NCBI RefSeq assembly: GCF_947623445.1
Contig: NC_135243.1
Location: 20,406,479-20,470,478, forward strand
DNA length: 64,000 nt
Source: Clavelina lepadiformis
Taxonomy: Eukaryota; Chordata; Ascidiacea; Aplousobranchia; Clavelinidae
Direction of reading: 5' to 3'
The notes beneath the pieces were generated by a model. That model made no database searches and had not been told where the DNA came from. It was given only the letters and a program-made list of their open reading frames with translations. Made by a program: the position numbers and the translations under genes. Within the stretch, counting starts at the first letter, position 1. Every line of letters starts with the position of its first letter. Positions 52,404 through 62,769 of this stretch are shown piece after piece.

Positions 52404-52490
52404 TACAAGTGCACAACCACAGAATGTCTTCATATACTAGGTCCCAGCTTCTGAAATTGTGATGTCATCTGGTTGTCCTCTTGTATACAA
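52404..52490 (-). repeat. Palindromic repeat family C, copy 2
   Basis: Reverse complement of 21588-21675 with modest divergence, sharing GATGACATCACAATTT and TGTGGTTGTGCACTTGTA. Confidence 0.7.
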
Positions 52491-53331
52491 GATCTGTTTT
52501 AGTTTTATGCAGTCCGCAATGAAAAATTTGAAATGTGATGCCATTCATTGTAATCCTACACATTGCAATATCTGCACGTATTGAAAAAAGAGTCGCGCTA
52601 TTCTCACTTGCATGTACATTTGGAGCATCTATGTTTTTAATTTAGGTGGATTGTATCCATACACCAAACTGACCAAATAGCACTGAACTGTTACAATGTG
52701 CAGCAATTTTCATTCCTCAGTTGCTTGAACACACCACCTGTTCGTATGCTTAATTTTCGCTTTTTCAACTTATGTTTTATGGATTTAACTAGTTATAGGT
52801 TTAATGGCCGTGCTAGTTGTTACCAGCAAATATCAACATTATTTCACATCCGCACGTTTTAAGCCTTTTCGGCGTAGTCAATTTTTCCTGTTCATTGGCA
52901 CATGTTAGTAACAACTGGCTTGATTTTTCGTCCCCGCCGTGCTTTTGGCAAAAAATAAAATGATTGATTGAATGTTCATACGTGCGAAAGACAGATGAGC
53001 TGTGGTTTTACCAATTTACAATCACAATTAATGCTTTATATAACTGGTAAAATTTCAATGTTTAATACTATCTGATGATACAGTTTCAGGGTTTGGCCTA
53101 ACACAATGAATAGATTATATATGATACATAATAAACTTCTAAATCAAGATACTTAACTGAATTGCTTGTTTCTGCAGAGATCACTGTGTCCTAGCATACA
53201 TCAAGTATGGTATTGCACATGTAATATAAGCTAATGCAAACATAATTACGCAGCTTTCAAGCTCCAAATACACTGTTTCTACTGGTACAAGTAGGATTGT
53301 TTATTATTTTATTGTTTTCGATTTATGCAAG

Positions 53332-54027
53332 ATGGCACCTCAAGGAAGAGGCTGCTTGGATGATATCAGCAAATTAGACTTTGGAGAAGATCAAAAATTA
53401 CTTATTCTAAAAGCAATTGACAAGCCATCAGCAATTGAAATAGAGAAATGGAAGAAAGTTGTTGACATCTTAACAAGTAAAGCTGTCAGCAATCCTAAAA
53501 ATGGACGGATTGCGGCAAAAATTTGTGATGGCATTGCAAAGTCTGAGATTTCACAATTATCCGAAGGAGATGAAAAATATTTCAGAAAACTTTTGTTAAC
53601 AAGTCTGCAGCAGGAATACAAGAAGCATCAAAAGCAAGATTACACCAATCACAAATCTTGGATTGGCTTTGTGAATTTCTTGTGTGGAATTTTTGACATC
53701 TTACATGTAAATAACATGCCGTTGATGGCATTAATTGTACCTGTGTATGAAGTACTTGGAGTTTTAACAGATGCTCAGTTTATAAAAGACGAATCCGCGA
53801 TTCAGTGTTTAGTGGTCCAACTGCAGTTTATTGGAGAGGAACTTGATAGATTAAACAAAGCCAAAATGGACAAATTAATAGAAAAGCTACGAGAAGTTTT
53901 ACTCAGCCCAACAACCACGCAATTGTCAAGTTTAATGCTTTTGGAAATCTTGGAGTTAAGAAGTGGCAATTGGAAACTTTCACCAGCTGCCTACAAATAC
54001 TATTATGAAGAAGATGCCAAAGCTTAA
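53332..54027 (+). CDS. MIF4GD: MIF4G domain-containing protein (SLIP1-like)
   Basis: Small HEAT-type MIF4G domain protein; the vertebrate protein binds SLBP and helps translate histone mRNAs lacking poly(A). Single exon, 231 aa, close to human (222 aa). Conserved blocks: LQQEYKKHQKQ, FVNFLCGIFDILHVNNMPLMAL, PVYEVLG, CLVVQLQFIGEELDRLN, LMLLEILELRSGNWKLSPAA and the terminal KYYYEE, each aligning with the human sequence in order. The start ATG (AAGATGGCA) has a good initiation context. No introns are seen, in contrast to the vertebrate gene, so intron loss or retrocopy origin is possible; the frame is intact. Confidence 0.93.
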   Translation: MAPQGRGCLDDISKLDFGEDQKLLILKAIDKPSAIEIEKWKKVVDILTSKAVSNPKNGRIAAKICDGIAKSEISQLSEGDEKYFRKLLLTSLQQEYKKHQKQDYTNHKSWIGFVNFLCGIFDILHVNNMPLMALIVPVYEVLGVLTDAQFIKDESAIQCLVVQLQFIGEELDRLNKAKMDKLIEKLREVLLSPTTTQLSSLMLLEILELRSGNWKLSPAAYKYYYEEDAKA

Positions 54028-55279
54028 TAATGCAGTATTGTATCTCTTTGAGAATTTTCATTTTTTGTTATCGCTTTTATATTCCGATTGGCAATTTTCA
54101 GGGTTTGCATGTGTAATCACTGAAAGACGCTTGGAAGTTTATTTAAAAAAAGTTTGTGCCCGAATTTACAGCTAATATTCTTATTGCATTGAGTAAATTG
54201 CTTTATTGAGATAAATTGGTTGGAATTGTGTGGGGTTATTAAAACATTACGCAGAGTATGTAACTCTGATTTTCTTACCATCCATGTCATGTTTTTAAAC
54301 TTAATTATTTTTTTGTTCAGAATCATGTATCATACTTATTTTATTGAAGTGATTATCTTTGAACTATGAATAATTTGACATGCCACCATTGCGTTTGCCT
54401 TTAAATGAAATTTATATTGTTTTCTATCACTTTGCTTTTACTCAATCACTTTTAAGCAAAAACAGACATTTCAAAAATGTCAAAATGTGTCATGATTATT
54501 GCTGTTGCTGTATGAGCTGAAGATTGTACAGAGTACTAGCATACCACTCCATTTAGTAAAGTTTAAAGAAAAATATTCAGTGAGCCCTCCTGTAGGTTAG
54601 ATTTGAATGTTGGAAATTGACATGTGAAATTTTCATATTTTTTCCATTTAAAACTATAAAATGCTATTTTAGCAAGAATGTTTACAGAAAAATTCTCGTG
54701 CTTATTCATGGTGAGCAATGATTTGGTTTATGCATTTCTATTTTCAAGGTATACATCTTGAAAAGAATTGCTCCAGCAAACTGTTTTTGGTTTTCAAAGT
54801 AGGCAGTTGTGTTAGAAAAAGAGACTTGGTATGGTGGTTTGATAATGTTCATCATCGGACTGAGGAAATTCTTTGCGCAGCTTTGAATAGACGATGATTC
54901 CTCATTGTTCGAGCCTGGTTATCAAGCTAGCCTTTGTGCAAGTTCATTGTCACACTTTTTTATTTTTTTTATTGAAATGAAGTATTAAAGGAAAGTGATA
55001 AATAATGCTATGACAGCTATGCATTATGGCTAGGATGACATAGATTGAAGCCTTAAAAGACTGATTTCAGCAAAAAGAAGATTTGCAAACAAAAAAGGCT
55101 TTAATTGTAAATTTTTTTAAAGTGAAATAAAGAGTTCCCAATAAAAGCGTAACCAAACAAATTCGTCTTTGGGATATCCCCCATCGTAAATCTTCCACAT
55201 AGACACCTATTATAATACTACAGTGGTTTTCCAAATTTTGATTGATTGTTACAGTATTTCAATATCCTTGTTGTTTAAA

Positions 55280-55800
55280 CAGATGTTCTTCAGCCAGATA
55301 CACTAGATGTCAAGCAGCCACTGAATTGTGCTAATATAAAAACCGTACGCTCTGCGTGGAACTCAGTAGATAGAGCAGTAAGATACCACATGTTCTACGG
55401 TTTGACCCTGTAATGAAAAGTGGTTTATGGTACCTTAACCTGTAAGGTTTGCCCACTTTCTTACAAAGTCTGTTTACTTGTGTATATCTTAACAGTGAAC
55501 TTTGATAGACTTCAGCAATAATGACACAGGAATGACTACTGTATAATCTGATTATATTTGAAGCTTCTTTGAACGAATACATCAAGATAGAACATTGTGA
55601 CAGCTACATAATAAAGTCGACCACTTTCTAGGGTTAACTTCGTAGACTGTAAAGTGATGACTCGTAATGCACGCATAGTAAGAGAGAAGCAATCGATTAC
55701 GTCACGCAGTGTTGTGCTTCGCTGATTCGATAGACGAGAATTCTATGTCGTACACAATTTTATATTACATTAATTGATATATTTATCACAACCCTCCACA
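55280..55800 (+). pseudogene. Degraded copy of the 23.2-kb orphan exon region
   Basis: 55510-55610 aligns with 23310-23410 (shared ACACAGGAATGAC, TTCTTTGAAC, ATTGTGACAGC-like words), and similarity appears again near 55740 with 23580 (GAGAATTCTAT type). The reading frame here is broken by stop codons (for example TAA after GACTACTGTA), so this is not a functional exon. Confidence 0.5.
55354..55410 (+). repeat. tRNA-like segment, possible SINE head
   Basis: ACTCAGTAGATAGAGCAGTA resembles a tRNA D-arm/box A and CGGTTTGACCCTG, 30 bases later, a box B. Stems are too imperfect for a working tRNA. A tRNA-derived SINE or tRNA relic is the likely explanation. Confidence 0.35.
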
Positions 55801-58800
55801 CTGCTTTCATAAGCCGCGAAGTTCGCCACTAACCATTTGTTGAGAGTTTATAGCTCAATACTCAATAAAAAATCATATTTTATTTGTGTATTGTTGAGTT
55901 GTTCGTGGTCTACAGCTAAGGAAAACTTACACTTTCTATAATTGGCAAAAAACAACTTCCGACGTGCAAGCACGTGGCGAGTTTAAGTTGTAGGGTAGTT
56001 GACTGACTCTGACTCCAGGGGTTGCTTTTGTTGACCTCGCTCATATATAGAATAAAAAAATTTTTTTTGGGGGGGCTCGCTAGGTTAATAACGTGACTGT
56101 ACCGTCGTATAAGAAGCAGACTGAAACGTAAAACGAACACGCGGTGATTAAATGATACATTTTAAGACGAAATGCGAAATTGCTTAAGAGCGCTAACCAG
56201 CGGCAAACCAGAAAACATCTACATGCATATAGTGATATGAATAGACGCATCTCAAAAGCGTCCGTGCGGCGTGCGCCTCCATGTCCAAACGACAACTTTT
56301 ACGAAAAATGAAACTGTGACACACAAAGCTCTTTTGGCAAAATAAACTTGATGTCCTGCCGCAGCTTAGCTGTCAAGATGGCGTTTATTATACGTAAAGC
56401 GGAGTCGACCGAGTTCAGGAGGTCGGTTTTAGTTCGTAGACCGTAATCAAGCCATCCTAGGCGACAAAGGTCAAGTGGGGTTGAAGACGATGTCGCGACT
56501 CGCGAATATAATTGCAAAATTTGGAAGGGGTTTTTGCCTCTCTGTATTACCTCTATGGTCTGCCCAGCAGGCCACACACCTCAGTTCTGGGCGTGTCCTA
56601 CCAGTCGGTTAATGCGGCCAGGAACAAATGGATTTCTATAATTATAATCAATAGGGGTAAAAGGTGTAAAAATTTTGGATTTTATTTCTTTCATACTGTG
56701 TTTTAAGTGTAAATTAGGTCTACTTTAAATCAATACTTTAAGTTTAAAGCAACGACAAAGTCTTTTGTTCATAGGAGAAGATTCAATTAGATTCAAGTTC
56801 ATATCTAACAAACCAATGCTATCAACGATCATGCGACAAAATCGCTTTAAAGATCTACCTGATATCTAAGGAACCATAGAATAGGAAACCCTTGTTAATA
56901 GTTGTCAGGTCTTTGCCAATGCACTTAAAGAAGCCTGAAGGCTATTGTACTTGCGCTCTTGAGTGCTCTTCGTGTGCGGCAAACCACGGGCAAGTCTATT
57001 GTGTAATAAATGTTCGCCGCTCATTAATTTCTAGGTTCTTCACTAAGGAACTTATCTATTCTTTATTTTCTCACGTTCGTAATAAATTCTACGCACTTGC
57101 AACTAGATTACAACGATCAAAATGCATGATTTGTAGGACTTCTCTACTTATTCACTGCTGAAGAATAGTATATTGCAAAGATAAGAGCAAACGTATTTGC
57201 AACAAAGTTTAGCTTAATACGACAGCATTTTAATGAGATAGTGGGCAAGCTTAAGCTAAAGTGCTTTTTGAAGAGAGCAGGCATTTTGTGGACGTGTAAA
57301 CATAAAGAAAGCGGATGGGTGGAGTTCTCAGATAGTCACACGTGTTTGGTAAGAGTGATTTGCTCGGCTTGTTAGTTTAGAAACGACTTTGTTTTGTTAC
57401 AGGCACCCCACATCATAAACGGATTGTAAAACACAGGGTAAGACGAATGTATACTTGAAAGCAACTAAATTGTTTACTAAGGTCGTCTTGCGACAAGAAA
57501 GTTTTTGGTCCCGCGTAATATAATAAGTTATACTTCGACAACCCAAATGCTAGACCGGTAACTGTGAGAATGATTAGGAATTATGAAGAGTACAGAAATT
57601 TGCGTAGGCTTCAACCTTCGACTGTATGCTTCGCCTCACCTTGCGAAATTTTTTTTATTGTGGGTGGGTTTTTTTCTTTATTGCTAGGGCTGGATCCATA
57701 CAAAAATTTCAGATGAGCGAACTTTTCATTTGTTTAACTTAACCGAGCAAGCGAGCTGGCTCAGCCTCAGGTAAATAAACCAATATTACGCTCGCGAAAA
57801 ATATCGTATGGATCCAGCCTCAGGTGCAACTTGCGATTGAACAAACGTTTGGCGCCACGAATTTGCTCGTGCGTGAAAAAAGATGAAAAAAGCATGGGAT
57901 TTGGTTGTCATTTACATTTATGGCTGTCATGCAAAACGTAGGCTGTATTCTCTTTTGCTTGGATGCTTTGGCAAGCTTTTATCTCTCGGTAAAAATTAGC
58001 GTGAGCGTACTTTTTTATACAGTCATGACTACAGGAAGCGACGTGACTCTATCATTTACAGCGTCTTAGATGATTAAAGTCGCGACATGATTGCGTAAGG
58101 ATAGTTTTTGCGTGGTTCTTATGTTTTGTAATTGTTTGACATTTTCTGTGGCGTACCGGTGCTATTGTTATAGGCTGCTAGGCTAATTGGAGGTGTGAAT
58201 GTGCATAAAAACTATGGAGAAAAATTATTTGATTAGAAGGTGGAATACTTTTAGTTAGCAGTTGCTATTTTACCGCCAAATAAATGAAAGTTATCGTACC
58301 GCTAGTCAAACTAAAAAACATCCTACATTGCCTATTACGTGTTGGTAGGGTAGGCTTACTACTGTACTATGTTTAACTAGGTCTAGTCCAAGCTGATTAA
58401 ACAGTTAAAGTACCGTAACCGATGCTTGAATATCACCGTAAACCAAATTCTTAGTCAGATGCCAAGAAATGCTTGACTTACGTACAGAAGAGTAATTGCC
58501 GTTTTGTTTCCAAAGTCAGTTGATTCCATTATCAGCGCGGGTCCAGGTCATATAGCTTTCAAGTAAACGACGTTAAATCAACAACACAACCACTCAACAG
58601 CAATCGTTTACCAGGTTATAACTTCACTATGATGAATGTGCATTTTTTAACTTGTATAGCCCACTAGAGGTTATCAATGGAGTAATGGAGCCTAAGATCT
58701 ATATAATCTATATATTTAGCCAAAAATATACGGGCCTGCATGGTAGTTCATTATAGAATACTGCTCCATCATCCTTAACTTTTACATGTTGTTTAGCATA

Positions 58801-59059
58801 GCTTACACTACACCATGTTAGATTTACAAGCCTGTTGGTTTAAAACAATAAATTTAAATGGAAAAGTTGGTATTAAATGATTTATAGTAAATGTTTTTTG
58901 TGAGTGTTTTTTCCAGTTAAATCATAGCCTACCAATATATAAATTTGTGTTCGTGCATATGCACATACATTTCTCAGCTTCTATCGTAATACAGTGATTT
59001 TATGTAGTATCATGTAATTCTTAATATGAAACGATGATACTTTTTCACGTATATTGGTT

Positions 59060-59640
59060 ACGCTGCCTGTTGTTAAAGATCGGAGGTTAGTCTAGGACAG
59101 GCATGCACAACATACGGCCCGCGAAACCTTTTCGTGCAGCCCGCGAGATATTCCGTGATTTCGCTCATTCAGGCATTTTCTCCACGGTTACAGTTACATA
59201 ATCAACGAATCCGATGCTTTACCGCCGATAAGCGTTAAAAACAACTACATACTGTAGTGCGAGAGGCAAACGTCTCTTGACAGTAACCATCTTCTCAATA
59301 ATATCTCTTATTCGACGGTTAATCGGTCACATTATATAAAGTAGGCTACACGTTAGTTACAACAATGTTAGCACGCGGCCCGCGAAATTTTTTTCCCCTA
59401 AAACGGCCCGTGTATTGTTTTGAGTTGTGCATGCCTGGTCTAGGAGAATGGTTACGCAAGAAGTTTATTTTAGTTATTTCAGGTTTAATTGAAGTTAGAT
59501 TTAGATTGGATGATAGATTTAGGTTTGGTTTAGGTTACTATCTTATAGCCTTTGGGTTAGCTTACGAAGGAACTGAGAAAAATAACTTGAAACACTTTTT
59601 TTTTTCGGTGAAGTAGTGACAATCAATATAAAAATGCGAT
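59060..59640 (+). repeat. Interspersed repeat family A, copy 2, split by a hAT element
   Basis: Left part (CTGCCTGTTGTTAAAGATCG) and right part (GAATGGTTACGCAAGAAG onward, with TTAGGTTTGGTTTAGGTTA) together parallel copy 1 at 8605-8850. The hAT at 59098-59437 lies exactly between them. Confidence 0.6.
59098..59437. mobile_element. Non-autonomous hAT element nested in a family A repeat
   Basis: Ends CAGGCATGCACAACATACG and (inverted) CAGGCATGCACAACTCAAA share 14 perfect bases. The octamer GTCTAGGA is repeated exactly at 59090-59097 and 59438-59445. Inside are CGGCCCGCGAAA words near both ends. Length 340 bp, no coding capacity. Confidence 0.93.
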
Positions 59641-60068
59641 AAACAGAAAATGATGAACTAGCATTGTGGAAAGTTAGACAAGAATATATGCATGTTACGT
59701 TTGCCTTCAGCATCAAGTTTTAAAACAAAAGATTGTACAGACATTTGGGTGGTACAAAACAGTTCTCATATTTTTAGGGTCTTTGTGTATTTTCAAAGTA
59801 TATGTATGGTATATGACATATTTTTTATATACATATACAGTAGGTCTATGAAGTATATATATTTTGTAAAAATATTGCAGAGTCATTTAATTTGGTTAAG
59901 GTTTGTGTGGTTGTATATATTTTGTTTCCAATGATAAACTTGTCCATAAATGTTTTGTAAGCTTATAGTTTTTTACAGATCCTTACATACTTGTTTTGTT
60001 ATCAAAACTAACGCATTTTTGTGAATTGTGATATAAAGCCACATTATCACATATTCACTCAAGTAGTG

Positions 60069-60387
60069 ATGTCGTCTGTTCGTTTTACTGTGACAAAAAC
60101 TGATAAAGTTGAAGGGGAGGAGACAGTTAATGTTGAATCAATTCCTACAGAGAATGCCGGTGAACGGTAAATGTCTTTTGCATATGGCTTTATCATCTTC
60201 TTGTACTTTCATCTTACATTTTACCTAAGCCCCGAATTTGGACACCGTGTTATAAATGCAAAAATATCTGACTGTACATTCTATTTTTGCAGCATTGGCC
60301 TGATACAGGAAGCCAGGGATGTGCCTTCTGTAAAAATTAGTGAACCGGAGGCCAGTAATAACACCTCTACAACTGCTGATGCTGCTG
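60069..60387 (+). CDS. First two exons of an unidentified gene (N-terminal RFTV motif)
   Basis: Exon 1 60069-60166 starts MSSVRFTVTK and ends at a CG|GTAAAT donor; exon 2 60293-60387 follows a TTTTTGCAG acceptor, joins in phase (Arg), and ends at G|GTATGT. The 64 encoded residues are acidic and Ser/Thr-rich, as expected for a disordered N terminus. RFTV fits the [R/K]F-x-[V/I] docking motif for SPAK/OSR1 kinases, which lies near the N terminus of SLC12 cation-chloride cotransporters; that identification is a guess. No later exon was securely found before the window ends, so the gene probably continues past 64000, with the Pogo element in its intron. Confidence 0.5.
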
Positions 60388-61052
60388 GTATGTGCAATTT
60401 CAATTTCTATATTCCTGAACCTGATGTATTTATGAGTATAAACATACAATGCACACTATTTTTCATGGGCATTTTATGGGAAAATACCATGTTTGATTTA
60501 AAATGTATACCAAATTTAACAAATTTAATAGTTGTTTTTTGTATGTATATATTGTTGAAAAATGTAAATGATCATCATATGCCAGCTGAAGTATCGGCAT
60601 TATTTCACATTTTACAAAATTGCATTTAAGATAACAAATAATAACACCCCATAGACTTCAGTCCAGCGCAATGTTTACCATGAAAAGTTGACTGCTATTT
60701 TATGATGATACTTAACTGAGTGAGTTAAGAGGTTACACAGTGGTGGTGCAATCTTAATATTTCATTCACAGTAAACATTGGAATGACAGTTAAAACAATG
60801 CTAGGTCATTTTTTGCTTCTTAAATTCTCACACCACTCTTCTACTGGCGCTGAGCACACTTAGCAGTACTTAGTGGTTATGTACAGCTGATTTTCTCTTT
60901 TTGTGCCATCAACTAAGATCGCCATAAACACAGTGTGGTGAAGTCGTTAATGACTAATGAGTCTTTGAACGTCTGTTACCATTTACCAAACAGCTACAAG
61001 AAGAACGGGCTTTAATGCCAGAATTTTTAATAAACTATATTCATTATATATA
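60388..61052. other. Non-coding, probably intronic
   Basis: AT-rich sequence between exon 2 of the unidentified gene and the Pogo element. No exon or repeat recognised. Confidence 0.4.
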
Positions 61053-62767
61053 CCGTAAAACCTCTATTTCACCGCCATAGCGCTCTATTTTTCAACTCTT
61101 GTTTAAAAGTGGCGTTCTATTAGAGGTGACGTTCAATTAGAGGTTGGCGCTCTATTTTTCGACTAGCTGGTCAGAATTTTGAAATAAAGTTTATTAATGA
61201 AAAGAAAAAACACCAAACACATTTACCGGTATATACAGGTAATTAGAAAATATACTAATACAGGGTGATTACTGGTAAGTAATCACAAATTCACTGGTTA
61301 AAATCAAGTGACGCGTCGCTGTCCTCGTCATTTTCATTACTTTCCTCATTAATATCAAGTTGCTGAATACCGGTAAGTTCATGTGTACCATTAATGTAGG
61401 CATTGTTCCGCGCTTGCTTGAGAAGTTCCTGTCCAGTCTGAATCGGGCCGTCTGACCTGAAACAGTGGATCTTGCAATCCTCAGAGCCGTCTAGATTGTT
61501 GGTCAATCCGCATCCCTTGAACGATTTGATGATCAGATCCTTCGACAGCTGATCCCAAGCATCGACTATCCATTTTAAATAAACTTCCATTGATGGTGCT
61601 CGCATGTTTCCGGATTTGGTGTAGCTTTTCTTTTTTCTTTTCTTTTTTTCTGACAAGTCGTCGTTGGGCGGCGTGAGACCAAGTTGTGACGAAGCAAAAA
61701 CTTTTCCAACCAGCCATTGCTTGCACTGAAATTTTCGTTGTGTGACAAAGTGAGCGCCTCTCTCTGGATCATCGCGCGGCTAACACGCAACTTCTTCTGA
61801 CGTTGCTGACGAACCCAGTTTATGAGTATCTCGTCGAAATCCTTGTCCTTCAAAGGACGTCCGGCACCTTGGAGTCGCTTGCTTGAAGAGGTGGAACATG
61901 ACATCTTCAAATGAGCCTCGAGCTGTGCTTTCTGTTTCATCCAATCTTTGACACATGAACGAGGAACCTTCTTGATTTTTGCAGCCTTTGATTTATTGTA
62001 TTTCTCAGCGTACGCAACAACTTCCAGCTTAAAGTGCATGTCGTAGTTTTTTCTTTTTGAAGGAGTTGCATCTTCAGATTCGGAACTGCTTGACATGGCC
62101 GCTAAATTTTTTACCAATATGTTCTTATCGGACTCTGCGGAAGTTTTAATACCGTTAATTTTTACAGTACTTTCCCTCGTCAAAAGAAAGTGATAAACTC
62201 TTAGAAGCAATGCCATTATGCCAAAGATACTCCCACAATAAAATCCTGAATCTTAAAAGCTAGCTGTCACATGTAAGGTTGTGATGTTGAAAAAAAGGCT
62301 TTTAAAGTCTATTGTTATGCGTCACGCGGGCGAGAGTTCGTTTAAATAAATAATATAAATTTAAATAATAGCCCGTAAAAGAAAAAATTCTTTCTTCTGT
62401 TTGGTCATACCCGGTTTAGAAGGCACAAGGGAGACTGCTATTGTTTTAAGCTTTCCTTTGTTCAATTCAAATTGTTTGCTTACCGCATTACTGCTGCTTA
62501 TTGTAACGTGATACTGCATTGTTACTACCGGTATGTTGGTTGGTATCTTTTAAATGGCTGCTTTAACTGCTAGATTGTGAAAACTTAATCAATTGTATAA
62601 TTATCAGTAGAGACTTGCTAATACAATTCACCCGCTAAAAGTGGTGTTCTATTAGAGGTGGCGTTCAATTAGAGGGAGGCGCTCTATTTTTCTACCCTTC
62701 TTTAAAAGTGGCGTTCTATTAGAGGTGGCGTTCAAATAGAGGTGGCGCTCAAATAGAGGTTTTACGG
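61053..62767. mobile_element. Pogo-like DNA transposon, internally deleted
   Basis: Ends CCGTAAAACCTCTATTT and AAATAGAGGTTTTACGG are perfect inverted repeats flanked by TA on both sides (61051-61052, 62768-62769), the target duplication of the Tc1/mariner-Pogo superfamily. Subterminal arrays of GCGTTCTATTAGAGGT and GCGCTCTATTTTT words occur at both ends (61080-61175 and 62640-62760). The 1.7-kb element carries only fragments of a transposase gene on the minus strand. Confidence 0.9.
61291..62096 (-). pseudogene. Pogo/POGK-like transposase remnant lacking the DDE domain
   Basis: Likely start MSSSSESEDATPSKRKNYD at 62096 (the frame is open further, to 62216). N-terminal part: a Brinker-type helix-turn-helix (FKLEVVAYAEKYNKSKAAK, CVKDWMKQK), then a CENP-B-type domain (FDEILINWVRQQR, SNGWLEKFLLRHN). 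After a Lys-rich tract near 61640 the match moves to another frame, which holds the family's C-terminal segment (MEVYLKWIVDAWDQLS, FKGCGLTNNLDGSED) and an acidic tail to 61291. The catalytic DDE region of roughly 200 residues expected between these parts is absent. It cannot encode an active transposase as it stands. Confidence 0.85.
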
Positions 62768-62769
62768 TA

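Larger units (their letters stand above)
49774..53331. other. Intergenic, AT-rich, with one repeat cluster
   Basis: No gene recognised between the Mpv17-like cluster and MIF4GD. The only structure seen is the repeat at 51961-52490. Overlapping open frames on both strands at 51933-52440 fall inside that repeat and are not taken as genes. Confidence 0.55.
54028..60068. other. Gene-poor region with decayed repeats
   Basis: MIF4GD 3' flank, then no confident gene for about 6 kb. Candidate polyadenylation words AATAAA occur near 55127 and 55140. A less AT-rich patch at 56330-56600 is open on the minus strand for 92 codons without recognised similarity. Repeats at 55280-55800 and 59060-59640 are listed separately. 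Confidence 0.5.

Noticed and set aside
52033..52440. Open frames of 135 and 143 codons on opposite strands
   Set aside because: Both lie within a repeat with an internal duplication and neither shows a domain.
55354..55410. Functional tRNA gene
   Set aside because: Box A and B resemblance only; the acceptor and anticodon stems do not pair convincingly.
56299..56577. 92-codon minus-strand frame in a less AT-rich patch
   Set aside because: No similarity recognised and no splice partners found; might be a first exon or promoter region but cannot be supported.
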